From positions 1 to 32,481 of the forward strand of contig DCJK01000005.1 in NCBI GenBank assembly GCA_002320005.1: a DNA stretch of 32,481 bases, written 5' to 3'. Below the pieces are notes generated by a model. The model saw only the letters and a program-made list of their open reading frames with translations. It was not told the origin of the DNA and ran no database searches. Of the stretch, positions 23,988-32,383 are shown piece by piece. The position numbers and the translations under genes were made by a program. The stretch's first letter is position 1. The number at the start of each line of letters is the position of its first letter. The DNA is from Firmicutes bacterium UBA1702 (GTDB lineage: Bacteria > Bacillota > Clostridia > Peptostreptococcales > Anaerovoracaceae).

Positions 23988-25889
23988 ATGAAAAATAAAA
24001 CGCGAAAAATTGTTATAACGCTTACGATTATTCTGATAGCAGCGGCGATGTCGGCTACGGCTTTGGCGGCAACATTCAGCCTCACCGGGCTTCCCACACA
24101 ATACAATGTAATGCAGACATGCAAAGATACAGATGAGGTATATGTTCATGACCTGATGAGCCTGTGGATTGGCGGAAAAGCTGTTTTCTGCACGCAGCCG
24201 GGATACGGGATCTGGGACATAAACAAAAAACCTATGCCACCGGAGGGAGGAAAAATAAATGTTGAATATGATATTTCCTCTGTCGTGAAAGATGATTCGC
24301 TGCAAAATAAAATAGCCTATCTTGGCTATTATAATCTTGAGGAACCGACGCTGAAAGACTATGCCTTCACCGCAATGTACATATGGCAGAGCATACCTGC
24401 AGCATACAATGAAAGCACCGGAACAGATACGAAGGGAAGACCATACTCATATTTTACAGATGAAAAACTTAACGAAGAGTATTTGTCATGGAAATCGTCT
24501 ATAAGCCGTAAAATTACTTCATGGCCGGAAAAACCTTCCTTTTGTGATGAAAAAATTAACATAAAAGCAGGTGAGAGCATAACAATCAGCGATACAAAAG
24601 GCGTGTTGTGTGATTACAACGCATTTGAATACTCGGAGAAAGGTATAAATGTATTTCATGAAGCAAAGAGCAATGAACTGAAGGTAAGTGCAGACCTCAT
24701 GTGCAGCGATGAGAATGTGATTATGTCATCAGCCGGGCTGAAAGACGCAGGAGCAGAAAAATACAGTTCAGATTCACCGGTGAATTATGTATATTCAAGT
24801 TCCAGCATACAGAACCTGAAAGCCTTCGGAAAAACTGTGCCGGTTCCGCTGAGCTTTGAATTTGTTGTGGAGTTAAAGGGAAAAGTAAAGATAATCAAAG
24901 AGGACGATCATGATAATGTATCCGGCATAGCATTTGAGATAAGAAGCAAAGACGGCGTTTTTTCTGATACTGCAGTTACAGATGAAGAAGGCAATGCGCT
25001 GATAGAAAATCTTGACGCCGGGGAATATGTGATAAATGAAGTCCTTCCTGCCGGATATGTAAAACAGGAGGCACAGGAAGTGACAGTTAAGCAGGGAGAA
25101 ACCGCTTATATATGTTTTAAAAACAGACAGCAAGAAATAAGAATTCACATTAAAAAGATGATGGAGAAGGATCCTTACGGGGAATTGCAAGATGATCTTG
25201 TGAAAAACGTCAGGTTCGGATTATATAAAGCAGATGGTTCAGAGGGCATTTCCGGCCAGTTGAATGACCGTATACAATTACCTATGGCAATTATAGAAAC
25301 AGACTCTGAAGGAACAGGTGTGTATATAGGCAGACTGGATGCCGGAAGATACTATATCAAAGAGACATCTACTGATGAACATTATGTTATTTCAGAGAAA
25401 AAGTACGAATTCACTGTAGGTGATGACAAAACCGGAAGTGAATATGTAGACATAATGATAAACGACGGCAAAGCTATTTCCAATCTTTATACTAAATGTC
25501 GCATTGACATAATAAAGATGGACAAGGACAGCGGTGAATTACTGGAAAATACAGGATTTTCCTTGTGCAATGACAAAGGTAAAGAAATTTCACGGGGATA
25601 CACGGATTCAGAGGGGAAACTTTCTTTTGAAAATCTGCCGGAGGGAACTTATTATATAAGAGAGTTTAAGGCCTGCGAAGGATACAGGAAAGATGAATCC
25701 GTGCACCAAGTAATTCTTTCAAAAGAAAACAGAGAGAAAAAGCTTGAAATTGCCAATGAGGTCATTCCTGCAGAAACACCTGACACGTCTGACAAAACGC
25801 AATGCATGCTCTGGATAATCATTCTCATGGTTACTTTTCTAAATTTTCTGAAAATATTGACAAAGAGGCACAGCAAGTCTATAATATAA
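23988..25889 (+). CDS. Thioester-domain/SpaA surface protein (adhesin-like)
   Basis: A 633-residue exported protein. A signal peptide ends near ALA-A (about 28). An N-terminal thioester-like domain (about 30-290) contains FC68TQPG, the cysteine motif, and T128-A-M-Y-I-W133 where the family normally has TQxxIW, so the bond-forming glutamine seems replaced by alanine. Three SpaA/Cna-B-like repeats follow (about 298-383, 384-490 and 503-590), each with a K-x-D/E start, EGN/EGK and a Y-I-x-E strand; they form a stalk often locked by Lys-Asn bonds. The C-terminus has TPDTSD (597-602), a hydrophobic helix and a KRHSK tail, a degenerate sortase signal. No sortase is in the window. GAGGAG precedes the ATG. 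Confidence 0.82.
   Translation: MKNKTRKIVITLTIILIAAAMSATALAATFSLTGLPTQYNVMQTCKDTDEVYVHDLMSLWIGGKAVFCTQPGYGIWDINKKPMPPEGGKINVEYDISSVVKDDSLQNKIAYLGYYNLEEPTLKDYAFTAMYIWQSIPAAYNESTGTDTKGRPYSYFTDEKLNEEYLSWKSSISRKITSWPEKPSFCDEKINIKAGESITISDTKGVLCDYNAFEYSEKGINVFHEAKSNELKVSADLMCSDENVIMSSAGLKDAGAEKYSSDSPVNYVYSSSSIQNLKAFGKTVPVPLSFEFVVELKGKVKIIKEDDHDNVSGIAFEIRSKDGVFSDTAVTDEEGNALIENLDAGEYVINEVLPAGYVKQEAQEVTVKQGETAYICFKNRQQEIRIHIKKMMEKDPYGELQDDLVKNVRFGLYKADGSEGISGQLNDRIQLPMAIIETDSEGTGVYIGRLDAGRYYIKETSTDEHYVISEKKYEFTVGDDKTGSEYVDIMINDGKAISNLYTKCRIDIIKMDKDSGELLENTGFSLCNDKGKEISRGYTDSEGKLSFENLPEGTYYIREFKACEGYRKDESVHQVILSKENREKKLEIANEVIPAETPDTSDKTQCMLWIIILMVTFLNFLKILTKRHSKSII
25857..25885 (+). promoter_or_regulatory. 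Consensus promoter of purB-purA inside the surface-protein gene
   Basis: TTGACA (25857-25862) and TATAAT (25880-25885), both perfect, are separated by exactly 17 bases. They lie within the last codons of the surface-protein gene. The start near 25892 is 20 bases before the purB ATG and leaves room for AAAGGAGG. Confidence 0.85.
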
Positions 25890-25911
25890 TCTTTCAAAGG
25901 AGGAAGCAGAT

Positions 25912-27342
25912 ATGAACGGTGTTTACGAAAATCCTTTATGTACCAGATATGCCGGAGAGGAAATGAAAAAAATATTTTCCGCTGACAACAAGTTTTCTAC
26001 ATGGCGTAAACTGTGGGTAGCTCTGGCAGAGAGCGAGAAAGAACTGGGCCTGGATATAACAGACAGTCAGATCGCTCAGATGAAGGAACATATATATGAT
26101 ATCGACTATGACAGAGCCGCAGAATATGAATCCAGATTCAGGCATGATGTCATGGCTCATGTTCATACCTATGGAGAAGCGTGCCCTTTGGCCAAGCCCG
26201 TAATACATCTGGGAGCAACCTCATGCTATGTAGGCGACAATACCGACATAATACTTATGAAAGAAGCGATGCTTAGGATAAAAACTCTGTTGGTAAGCAC
26301 TATTGCCGTCATAGGTGATTTTGCCGAAAAGTATAAAGATGTACCTACACTTGCGTTTACACATTTTCAGGCAGCTCAGCCTACTACTGTGGGCAAGAGA
26401 GCATGCTTGTGGGCTCAGGATCTGATTATGGATCTGGAACATCTGGATTTTGTACTGGATTCACTTAAACTTCTGGGGTGCAAGGGAACAACAGGTACAG
26501 GAGCCAGCTTCCTTGAGCTTTTTGAGGGAGATGGAGAAAAAGTAAAAAAACTCGAAAAGCTTATAGCCAAAAAAATGGGATTTGAAGCATGTGTATCGGT
26601 TTCGGGACAGACATATTCCAGAAAAACGGATTACTTTGTGATGTCCGTTCTTTCAGGCATTGCTCAGAGTGCAAGCAAGTTTGCCAATGACATAAGGCTG
26701 CTGTCACACCTTAAAGAATTTGATGAACCTTTTGAGTCCGGTCAGATAGGATCTTCTGCTATGGCATACAAAAGAAATCCCATGAGAAGCGAAAGAATAT
26801 GCGCACTGGCAAGATATGTGATGACCGACAGCCTTAACCCTGCCATAACCGCAGCGACTCAGTGGCTGGAGCGCAGCCTGGATGACTCTGCAAACAAGAG
26901 AATAAGTATTCCGGAAGGATTCCTTGCGACAGACGGAATTCTCAATTTATATATGAATATTATTTCCGGCGGAACAATATATCCTTATGTTACCAGAAAG
27001 CATCTGAATGAAGAACTGCCATTCATGGCGACCGAAAATATAATAATGTACTGCACAAGGAAAGGCGGAGACAGACAGGAACTCCATGAAGCTGTAAGAG
27101 AAATTTCTGTAGAGGTGACCAAAAGAATCAAGCTGGAAGGATGCGATAACGATTTACTTGAAAGAATCCTCAATGATAAAAGATTTGATTTGACAGAGCA
27201 TGAATTGAATAAAATTATGGATATAAATAATTTTGTGGGGCTTGCTCCGCAGCAGGCAGAAGAGTTCATTGAAAATAACATAAAACCGGTATTGAAAAAA
27301 AACAGTGATTTTTTGGGTGCAGAAGCTCAGATAAACGTATAG
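25912..27342 (+). CDS. purB: Adenylosuccinate lyase
   Basis: A 476-residue enzyme of the fumarase/aspartase superfamily, acting twice in purine synthesis: on SAICAR and on adenylosuccinate. The signature GSSAMAYKRNPMRSE is present near residues 282-296 (flexible catalytic loop with the serine), HLGATSCYVGDNTD near 96-109, and TFAHFQ-type THFQAAQPTT near 145. The ribosome-binding site AAAGGAGG precedes the ATG. It is cotranscribed with purA 12 bases downstream. Confidence 0.96.
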   Translation: MNGVYENPLCTRYAGEEMKKIFSADNKFSTWRKLWVALAESEKELGLDITDSQIAQMKEHIYDIDYDRAAEYESRFRHDVMAHVHTYGEACPLAKPVIHLGATSCYVGDNTDIILMKEAMLRIKTLLVSTIAVIGDFAEKYKDVPTLAFTHFQAAQPTTVGKRACLWAQDLIMDLEHLDFVLDSLKLLGCKGTTGTGASFLELFEGDGEKVKKLEKLIAKKMGFEACVSVSGQTYSRKTDYFVMSVLSGIAQSASKFANDIRLLSHLKEFDEPFESGQIGSSAMAYKRNPMRSERICALARYVMTDSLNPAITAATQWLERSLDDSANKRISIPEGFLATDGILNLYMNIISGGTIYPYVTRKHLNEELPFMATENIIMYCTRKGGDRQELHEAVREISVEVTKRIKLEGCDNDLLERILNDKRFDLTEHELNKIMDINNFVGLAPQQAEEFIENNIKPVLKKNSDFLGAEAQINV

Positions 27343-27354
27343 GAGGCGATGATA

Positions 27355-28629
27355 ATGTTAACTGCTGTAGTGGGAATCAACTGGGGAGACGAAGGAAAGG
27401 GCAGAATGGTAGACCTCCTTTCCGGAGAATATGACATAGTGTGCCGTTATCAGGGAGGAAATAATGCCGGACACACGGTGGTAAATGAAAGGGGCAGATT
27501 CATTCTAAACCTGCTGCCTTCAGGAATATTACGAGACGAAGTGGCCAATGTAATGGGACCCGGAATGGTCATAGATGCCGAACATCTTTTTAATGAAGTT
27601 GAAACTTTAAGAAAGGCGGGAATCGAAATCACTTCACGCCATCTTAAAATAAGCGACAGGGCGACCATATGCATGCCTTATCACAAGCTGCAGGACTGTC
27701 TGGAGGAAGACAGGCTTTCAGATAAGAAGTTCGGTTCCACAAGGCGGGGAATAGCTCCGGTATATGCTGATAAATATATGAAAAAAACTATCAGAATGGG
27801 AGACCTGGCTCATCCGGAGGCTTTAAAAGAGAAAATTTCAGACATAGTGGAATGGAAAAATCTTACTATACAGGGCGGATATGGTCATAAGGCAATAGAT
27901 GCAGACGAAATGTACCGCTGGATTGAAACTTATGCGATGCCTTTCAGACCATATATATGTAACACCACTGAATTTCTCAACAGTTGTGAAAAGGCGGGGA
28001 AAAAGATCCTTTTTGAAGCACAGCTGGGAGCACTCAGAGACATCGATTATGGCATATATCCGTATACCTCTTCATCATCGACAATAGCAGCTTATGCGCC
28101 TATCGGAGCAGGAGTTCCAAATCTAAAGCTGAATAACAGCATAGGAATTATCAAGGCATACTCCAGCTGTGTAGGAGAAGGCCCGTTTGTGTGCGAGCTC
28201 TTTGGCGAAGAAGGTGACAGATTGAGAGAAGCGGGAGGCGAATACGGTGCGGCAACAGGAAGACCGCGAAGGGTAGGAGGTTTTGACGTGGTGGCTTCTG
28301 CTTACGGAACTCTTATGCAGGGATGCACATCTCTGGCTCTTACAAAGCTGGATGTGCTTTCATACATGGATAAAATCCCGGTGTGCACCGGCTATGAAAT
28401 AGATGGTGTTATGACAAAAGCTTTCCCTGTGGGGGAGGAACTGAAGAAAGCAAAGCCGGTGTACGAATATATGAAAGGCTGGAACTGTGATATTTCCGGA
28501 TGCAGAACCATGCAGGAACTGCCTGAAGCCGCTGTGGAATATATCAAGTTTATTGAAAAGGCTGCCGGCTGTCCTGTACAGTATGTTTCCGTGGGAGCTG
28601 AAAGAGAAGAATATATAAAAGTGTTTTAA
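27355..28629 (+). CDS. purA: Adenylosuccinate synthetase
   Basis: A 424-residue GTP-dependent enzyme joining IMP and aspartate, the step before purB in AMP formation. The P-loop-like GDEGKGR begins at residue 11, followed by GGNNAGHT, LLPSGIL, STRRGIAP, and near the end GATTGRPRR-like GAATGRPRRVGGFD. I chose the ATG at 27355 because AGGAGG at 27341-27346 is 8 bases upstream; the in-frame ATG at 27349 is only 2 bases away. Pairing of purB and purA is common in clostridia. Confidence 0.96.
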   Translation: MLTAVVGINWGDEGKGRMVDLLSGEYDIVCRYQGGNNAGHTVVNERGRFILNLLPSGILRDEVANVMGPGMVIDAEHLFNEVETLRKAGIEITSRHLKISDRATICMPYHKLQDCLEEDRLSDKKFGSTRRGIAPVYADKYMKKTIRMGDLAHPEALKEKISDIVEWKNLTIQGGYGHKAIDADEMYRWIETYAMPFRPYICNTTEFLNSCEKAGKKILFEAQLGALRDIDYGIYPYTSSSSTIAAYAPIGAGVPNLKLNNSIGIIKAYSSCVGEGPFVCELFGEEGDRLREAGGEYGAATGRPRRVGGFDVVASAYGTLMQGCTSLALTKLDVLSYMDKIPVCTGYEIDGVMTKAFPVGEELKKAKPVYEYMKGWNCDISGCRTMQELPEAAVEYIKFIEKAAGCPVQYVSVGAEREEYIKVF

Positions 28630-28633
28630 ATTG

Positions 28634-28660
28634 AAAGCGGCCTGTAAAGGTCGCTTTTAT
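28634..28660 (+). terminator. Intrinsic terminator after purA
   Basis: AAAGCGGCC (28634-28642) pairs with GGTCGCTTT (28649-28657) with one G-U and a 6-base loop, then TTTTAT. A second, imperfect hairpin at about 28665-28685 followed by TTTTT probably backs it up and may act on the converging minus-strand genes too. Confidence 0.75.
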
Positions 28661-28703
28661 CTATAAAGGGTCTCAAAAGGCCTCTTTTTCATATTTATGT
28701 ATC

Positions 28704-29183
28704 TTAAATTTGAGCGATCACACTCCAGACTCTTATGAGATCGTCCAGCGAGTATGCTGCGTTGGCCGGAGATGTGGAGGGAAGGCATATGGCTTCAACT
28801 CCCGTGGCCTTCAAAGCATATTTTTTGTAGTATTTCTCAGCGGTTCTGCCATTGACAAATATGCCCCTTATGTCGGCGGAAGTGATAATCTGAGACAGGT
28901 CATTTGGTATGACATTTTTTATTGAGCTATCTGAGCTTCCGTTGATGTCACAGCATGCAATCACATCCCACAAAGCAATTCCGTTATCATGGAGAAATGC
29001 TTTTTTATCATCAATGCTTAAGGGGAGAGGAGCACCAAATACGGCAGAAGTAACTTTCCAGAAACGGTTTTGAGGATGACCGTAAAAAAAGTTCTTCTCC
29101 CTGGATTTTACAGATGGAAAGGATCCCAGTATAAGTATACGTGATTTTTCATCATAAAGAGGCGGAAACGGATGACTAATCAT
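28704..29183 (-). CDS. DNA-deoxyinosine glycosylase (HDG, uracil-DNA glycosylase superfamily)
   Basis: A 159-residue base-excision-repair enzyme expected to remove hypoxanthine from DNA. It has LGSFPSVKSRE near 20-30, HPQNRFW near 37-43, ALWDVI near 70-75, and the motif-2-like LPSTSPANA near 133-141, matching the family-6 UDG/HDG pattern. GGAGA lies 6 bases before the ATG. It overlaps the upstream GNAT gene by 8 bases, so the two are cotranscribed. Confidence 0.85.
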   Translation of the reverse strand: MISHPFPPLYDEKSRILILGSFPSVKSREKNFFYGHPQNRFWKVTSAVFGAPLPLSIDDKKAFLHDNGIALWDVIACCDINGSSDSSIKNVIPNDLSQIITSADIRGIFVNGRTAEKYYKKYALKATGVEAICLPSTSPANAAYSLDDLIRVWSVIAQI

Positions 29184-29757
29184 AAAGTTTCTCCCTGATT
29201 TCTCTGAAAGATTTTACAGCAGGAGGATTATCATCGTGAGAACCGATAATCTTTTCCATCCATACCATGTTGTACCAGCGTCCGAATTTCAGGCCGCATT
29301 TGCTGAACTTTCCAATCAGCCTGAATCCCATGTGTCTGTGGAACAGAAAGCTGTCTTTTGTAAGGAATTCGTCCTCATCGTCAGGAAAGGCGATGCATGC
29401 ATTTATATTAAAAATGTTCTGCATGGAAAGAACTTTTTCCAGAGAATCATAAAGAGCCTTGCCTATGCCTTGTTTTTTCCTGTCACGGCGGACATACACC
29501 GAAACCTCGGCGGAATGCTCATAGGCAGCTCTGGAATTAAATGAGCCGGCGTAAGCATACCCGACTATTTCACCATCAATTTCCGCCACAAGATAGGGAT
29601 ATTTATTCAGTGTACATGCAATCCTGTCTCTAAAGTCTTCCTGAGATGGCACATCATATTCAAAGGTAACGGCAGTATTGCTGACATAATATGCATAGAT
29701 TTCAAGAAGCGATGCTGCATCCTTTTCCGATGCGGTTCTTATTGTGATGTCGTTCAA
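29176..29757 (-). CDS. GNAT N-acetyltransferase, phosphinothricin acetyltransferase-like
   Basis: A 193-residue cytosolic acetyltransferase of the Pat/MnaT type. It has TIRTASEKDAASLLEIYAYYV at the start, TFEYDVPS, the acetyl-CoA loop RRDRKKQGIGKALYDSLE near 92-109, and HRHMGFRLIGKFSKCGLKFGRWYNMVWMEK, where the GF and WxDxxWMEK-like end are typical. Substrates for this group range over methionine derivatives and phosphinothricin. I chose the TTG at 29757 with AGAGGA upstream; the longer frame has no site. It starts the minus-strand operon with the glycosylase. Confidence 0.82.
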   Translation of the reverse strand: MNDITIRTASEKDAASLLEIYAYYVSNTAVTFEYDVPSQEDFRDRIACTLNKYPYLVAEIDGEIVGYAYAGSFNSRAAYEHSAEVSVYVRRDRKKQGIGKALYDSLEKVLSMQNIFNINACIAFPDDEDEFLTKDSFLFHRHMGFRLIGKFSKCGLKFGRWYNMVWMEKIIGSHDDNPPAVKSFREIREKLYD

Positions 29758-29788
29758 TTTCTTTTCCTCTCTTCCCTTTGTTACCCAG

Positions 29789-29817
29789 AGTATATTACAG
29801 AATCCAAGCTGATTCAA
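29789..29817 (-). promoter_or_regulatory. Promoter of the GNAT-glycosylase operon
   Basis: On the minus strand, TTGAAT (plus coordinates 29812-29817) and TATACT (29789-29794) are 17 bases apart, about 25 bases upstream of the expected TTG start region. Confidence 0.6.
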
Positions 29818-29910
29818 GTACCATGAGAAGCAGTGACTTTAACGGGCTGTTATTATGTTCATGCATCGAAAGATATGGAGATATAACCTGTGGAATTTCT
29901 GCATGTTTTA

Positions 29911-29919
29911 TGATATACT
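29911..29919 (+). promoter_or_regulatory. Extended -10 promoter of the nitrilase operon
   Basis: TGATATACT at 29911-29919 fits an extended -10; the -35 position (29891-29896) matches poorly. The start near 29926 gives a leader of about 36 bases before ATG 29962. The gap 29820-29910 shows nothing else. Confidence 0.5.
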
Positions 29920-29961
29920 TTATGCAAAATATTTGGATATTTGATACAAGGAGACATGCAT

Positions 29962-30891
29962 ATGAGAGATTTGGCAGATAAAGTACGTGTTGCCGTTGTA
30001 CAGGCCACCCCTGTAATGTTTAATAAAAAGCAAGGAGTTGAAAAAACCGTTGAGCTTATTGAAAAGGCCGCTGAAAAAAATCCCGACCTTATTGTTTTTC
30101 CGGAGCTTTTTATTCCGGGATATCCGCTGGGAATGCACCTTGGATTTTCAATAGGAAAGAGAGACGAGGCCGGAAGGGAAGATTATAAGAGATATTATGA
30201 CAATTCCATTCTGGTACCGGGGCAGGAAACCGATGTGATCGGAGAAGCCTGCCGCCGGTGCGGTGCATATGTTTCCGTGGGTGTTTCAGAACGCGATCCC
30301 ATCAGCGGAACCCTTTACAATTCAAACATTGTTTTCAGGCCGGACGGAACAATAGACGCGCTTCACAGAAAAATAAAACCTACAGGCTCGGAGAGGACAA
30401 TATGGGGAGATTGTCACACAAAAGAAAACTATTTTCCTGTTACGGAATCGCCATGGGGTCCTATGGGAGTGCTTATATGCTGGGAAAGCTATATGCCTTT
30501 GGCACGAGTAGCTCTATATGAAAAAGGTGTGACCATATATATAGAGCCCAATACCAATGATAATCCGGAGTGGCAGGACACAATCCGCCATATTGCCATA
30601 GAAGGAAGATGCTTCTTTATAAATGCTGACATGGTTTTTCACAGAGATGACTATCCGGCTGATTTAAGAGAACGCCGCTTTGTAGATGAACTGCCTGAAA
30701 TGGTCTGCAGAGGCGGAAGCTGCATTGTGGACCCTAAGGGTCATTATGTGACAGAGCCGGTATGGGGCAGGGAAGAAATAATATATGCAGATCTTGATAT
30801 GCAGATGGTGCCTGCCAGCAGAATGGAGTTTGATCCTTGCGGTCATTATTCCAGACCTGACATACTGGAATTCAAGGTGAATGATAAATAA
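29962..30891 (+). CDS. Nitrilase (carbon-nitrogen hydrolase superfamily)
   Basis: A 309-residue cytosolic hydrolase with the catalytic triad E48 (FPELFIPGYP), K137 (HRKIKPTGSERTIWG) and C173 (LICWESYMP). The HRKxKPTxxER-WG and CWExYMPLAR patterns belong to the true nitrilase branch, which hydrolyses organic nitriles to acids and ammonia, rather than to the amidase or ureidopropionase branches. The natural substrate is unknown. The start is ATG 29962 with AAGGAG 8 bases upstream; ATG 29956 is too close to it. The DUF5131 gene follows after 14 bases. Confidence 0.88.
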   Translation: MRDLADKVRVAVVQATPVMFNKKQGVEKTVELIEKAAEKNPDLIVFPELFIPGYPLGMHLGFSIGKRDEAGREDYKRYYDNSILVPGQETDVIGEACRRCGAYVSVGVSERDPISGTLYNSNIVFRPDGTIDALHRKIKPTGSERTIWGDCHTKENYFPVTESPWGPMGVLICWESYMPLARVALYEKGVTIYIEPNTNDNPEWQDTIRHIAIEGRCFFINADMVFHRDDYPADLRERRFVDELPEMVCRGGSCIVDPKGHYVTEPVWGREEIIYADLDMQMVPASRMEFDPCGHYSRPDILEFKVNDK

Positions 30892-30905
30892 AGTGAGATA
30901 TACAT

Positions 30906-31625
30906 ATGGCTATATGGAATCCATGGCGCGGCTGCAGAAAATGCAGTGAAGGATGCCTGCATTGTTACGTTCATAAGGGCGACGCCAAAAGAGGGATAAA
31001 CACAGAGATAATAACAAAAACAGACAGCTTTTATAAGCCTGTAAACAGGTTGAAATCCGGAGAATATAAAATGAAACCGGGTCTTGTTTATTTATGCTTT
31101 TACAGTGATTTTCTCATTGAAGAAGCTGATGAATGGCGTAACGAGGCCTGGAAAATGATTCATGAAAGAAGGGATTGCCTCTTTCTGTTTCTTACAAAGA
31201 GAATAGAACGTTTTATGGAATGCGTTCCTGACAACTGGGGGAAAGGTTATGAAAATGTAATCGTATGCTGTACAGTGGAAAATCAGGTTAACGCGGACAG
31301 GAAACTATCTCTTTTTTCAAAGCTTCCAATTGCTCATAAATGCATAACTGCCCAGCCTCTTCTGGAAAAAATGGACATCGAAAAGTATCTTGATGATGTG
31401 GAACTGGTGGTTGCAGGCGGTGAATCAGACAGGAATGCAAGGATAATGGATTATTCCTGGGTATTGGATATAAGAGAGCAATGCATGAGAAAAAATGTAT
31501 CTTTTGAATTCAGACAGTGTGGAAGCAATTTCGTCAAGGACGGAAAACTATACAGACTTCCTGTAAGACTGCTGCGGAGTCAGGCCATGAAAGCCGGCAT
31601 AGATTACAAGAGGGCAGACGTTTAA
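30906..31625 (+). CDS. DUF5131 (Gp37/Gp68-like) radical-SAM-like protein
   Basis: A 239-residue protein with a cysteine cluster at the N-terminus, WNPWRGC10RKC13SEGC17LHC20Y. C13-x3-C17-x2-C20 is a radical-SAM-type iron-sulphur motif, and WNPxxGCxxxSxGCxxCY is the DUF5131 (phage Gp37/Gp68) signature. The rest shows a barrel-like core with LFLTKRIERF, VIVCCTVENQ, KCITAQPLLE and ELVVAGGESDRNARIMD. No reaction is established for the family. It lies 14 bases after the nitrilase and probably shares its transcript. Confidence 0.85.
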   Translation: MAIWNPWRGCRKCSEGCLHCYVHKGDAKRGINTEIITKTDSFYKPVNRLKSGEYKMKPGLVYLCFYSDFLIEEADEWRNEAWKMIHERRDCLFLFLTKRIERFMECVPDNWGKGYENVIVCCTVENQVNADRKLSLFSKLPIAHKCITAQPLLEKMDIEKYLDDVELVVAGGESDRNARIMDYSWVLDIREQCMRKNVSFEFRQCGSNFVKDGKLYRLPVRLLRSQAMKAGIDYKRADV

Positions 31626-31655
31626 CCGCCGGCTCAGGCTTACAGCTGATGAATC

Positions 31656-32342
31656 TCAGGATTTCAGAAAAGGTCGTTTTCTCGTTGGAAAGACTGACAT
31701 GATAAAATTAAGTATCAGTGTCACGCCGGTAAAGACAAGTACTACTATGATCAGTCCGTCTATGGTGTCTTCAATGGCTGTAATGTCATGAGTATGTAAT
31801 TCGTCTGCAATATCGATGAATTGAATCGTGAGAGAAAGCAGCGCAAATCCCAGACTTGATATTGCAGAGACTGCCGTTCCGGACGACTGTCTGATGGTTA
31901 TGTGCCATATAGGTATGCTTAAGGCGATGAGCCCTGCTATTATGCTTCCTGCCGAAAAAATTGCAATTTTCCAATCTGAGATAAGGACGCAGAGTGTCAT
32001 CACCGCTATAACAGAAAAAGCAATCAGAACAACATTTCCGATATATTTGATAGGCTTGTTGTGCGTATTTGAAAGTCGAATTGTGTCAAGCAGAAGTATT
32101 TCGGCTTCATTTGCGCTAATGTTGCAGGCATCATTGCGCTGTGCCTGCATAAGTTCCAGCAGACTTACATCCAATGCAGCGGCCAGTGCTTCAATGTTGT
32201 TTATGTCAGGCAGGCCGATACCTCTTTCCCATCTTGAAACTGCCTTATCAGTTACATAGAGCTTTTTGGACAGCTGAGCCTGTGTCAGTCCCAGTTCTTT
32301 TCGGCGATCTGCTATAAATTTTCCCAATCTCTTTGGATCCAT
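31656..32342 (-). CDS. Membrane-anchored XRE-family regulator
   Basis: A 228-residue protein with an N-terminal XRE/lambda-repressor-type HTH (about 6-60: LGLTQAQLSKKLYVTDKAVSRWERG, LPDINNIEALAAALDVSLLELMQ), a polar linker, and four predicted membrane helices (about 102-122, 127-149, 158-178 and 195-217). Such regulators couple DNA binding to the membrane, often sensing envelope stress or antimicrobial peptides; the signal is unknown. I chose the ATG at 32342 with GGGAGG 7 bases upstream. The next in-frame ATG upstream, at 32357, lies inside the ribosome-binding site. Confidence 0.85.
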   Translation of the reverse strand: MDPKRLGKFIADRRKELGLTQAQLSKKLYVTDKAVSRWERGIGLPDINNIEALAAALDVSLLELMQAQRNDACNISANEAEILLLDTIRLSNTHNKPIKYIGNVVLIAFSVIAVMTLCVLISDWKIAIFSAGSIIAGLIALSIPIWHITIRQSSGTAVSAISSLGFALLSLTIQFIDIADELHTHDITAIEDTIDGLIIVVLVFTGVTLILNFIMSVFPTRKRPFLKS

Positions 32343-32359
32343 ACTTATTCCTCCCATAC

Positions 32360-32383
32360 GTAATAATTCTAAGAGGATATTAC
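32360..32383. promoter_or_regulatory. Dyad upstream of the XRE gene, possible operator
   Basis: GTAATA (32360-32365) and TATTAC (32378-32383) form a 6-base dyad with a 12-base spacer, 18 bases upstream of the XRE start, where autoregulatory operators are common. The remaining bases to 32481 show no gene or RNA I can support. Confidence 0.3.

Noticed and set aside
31828..32259. 143-residue plus-strand frame within the XRE gene
   Set aside because: Antisense of the well-supported XRE regulator; no ribosome-binding site.
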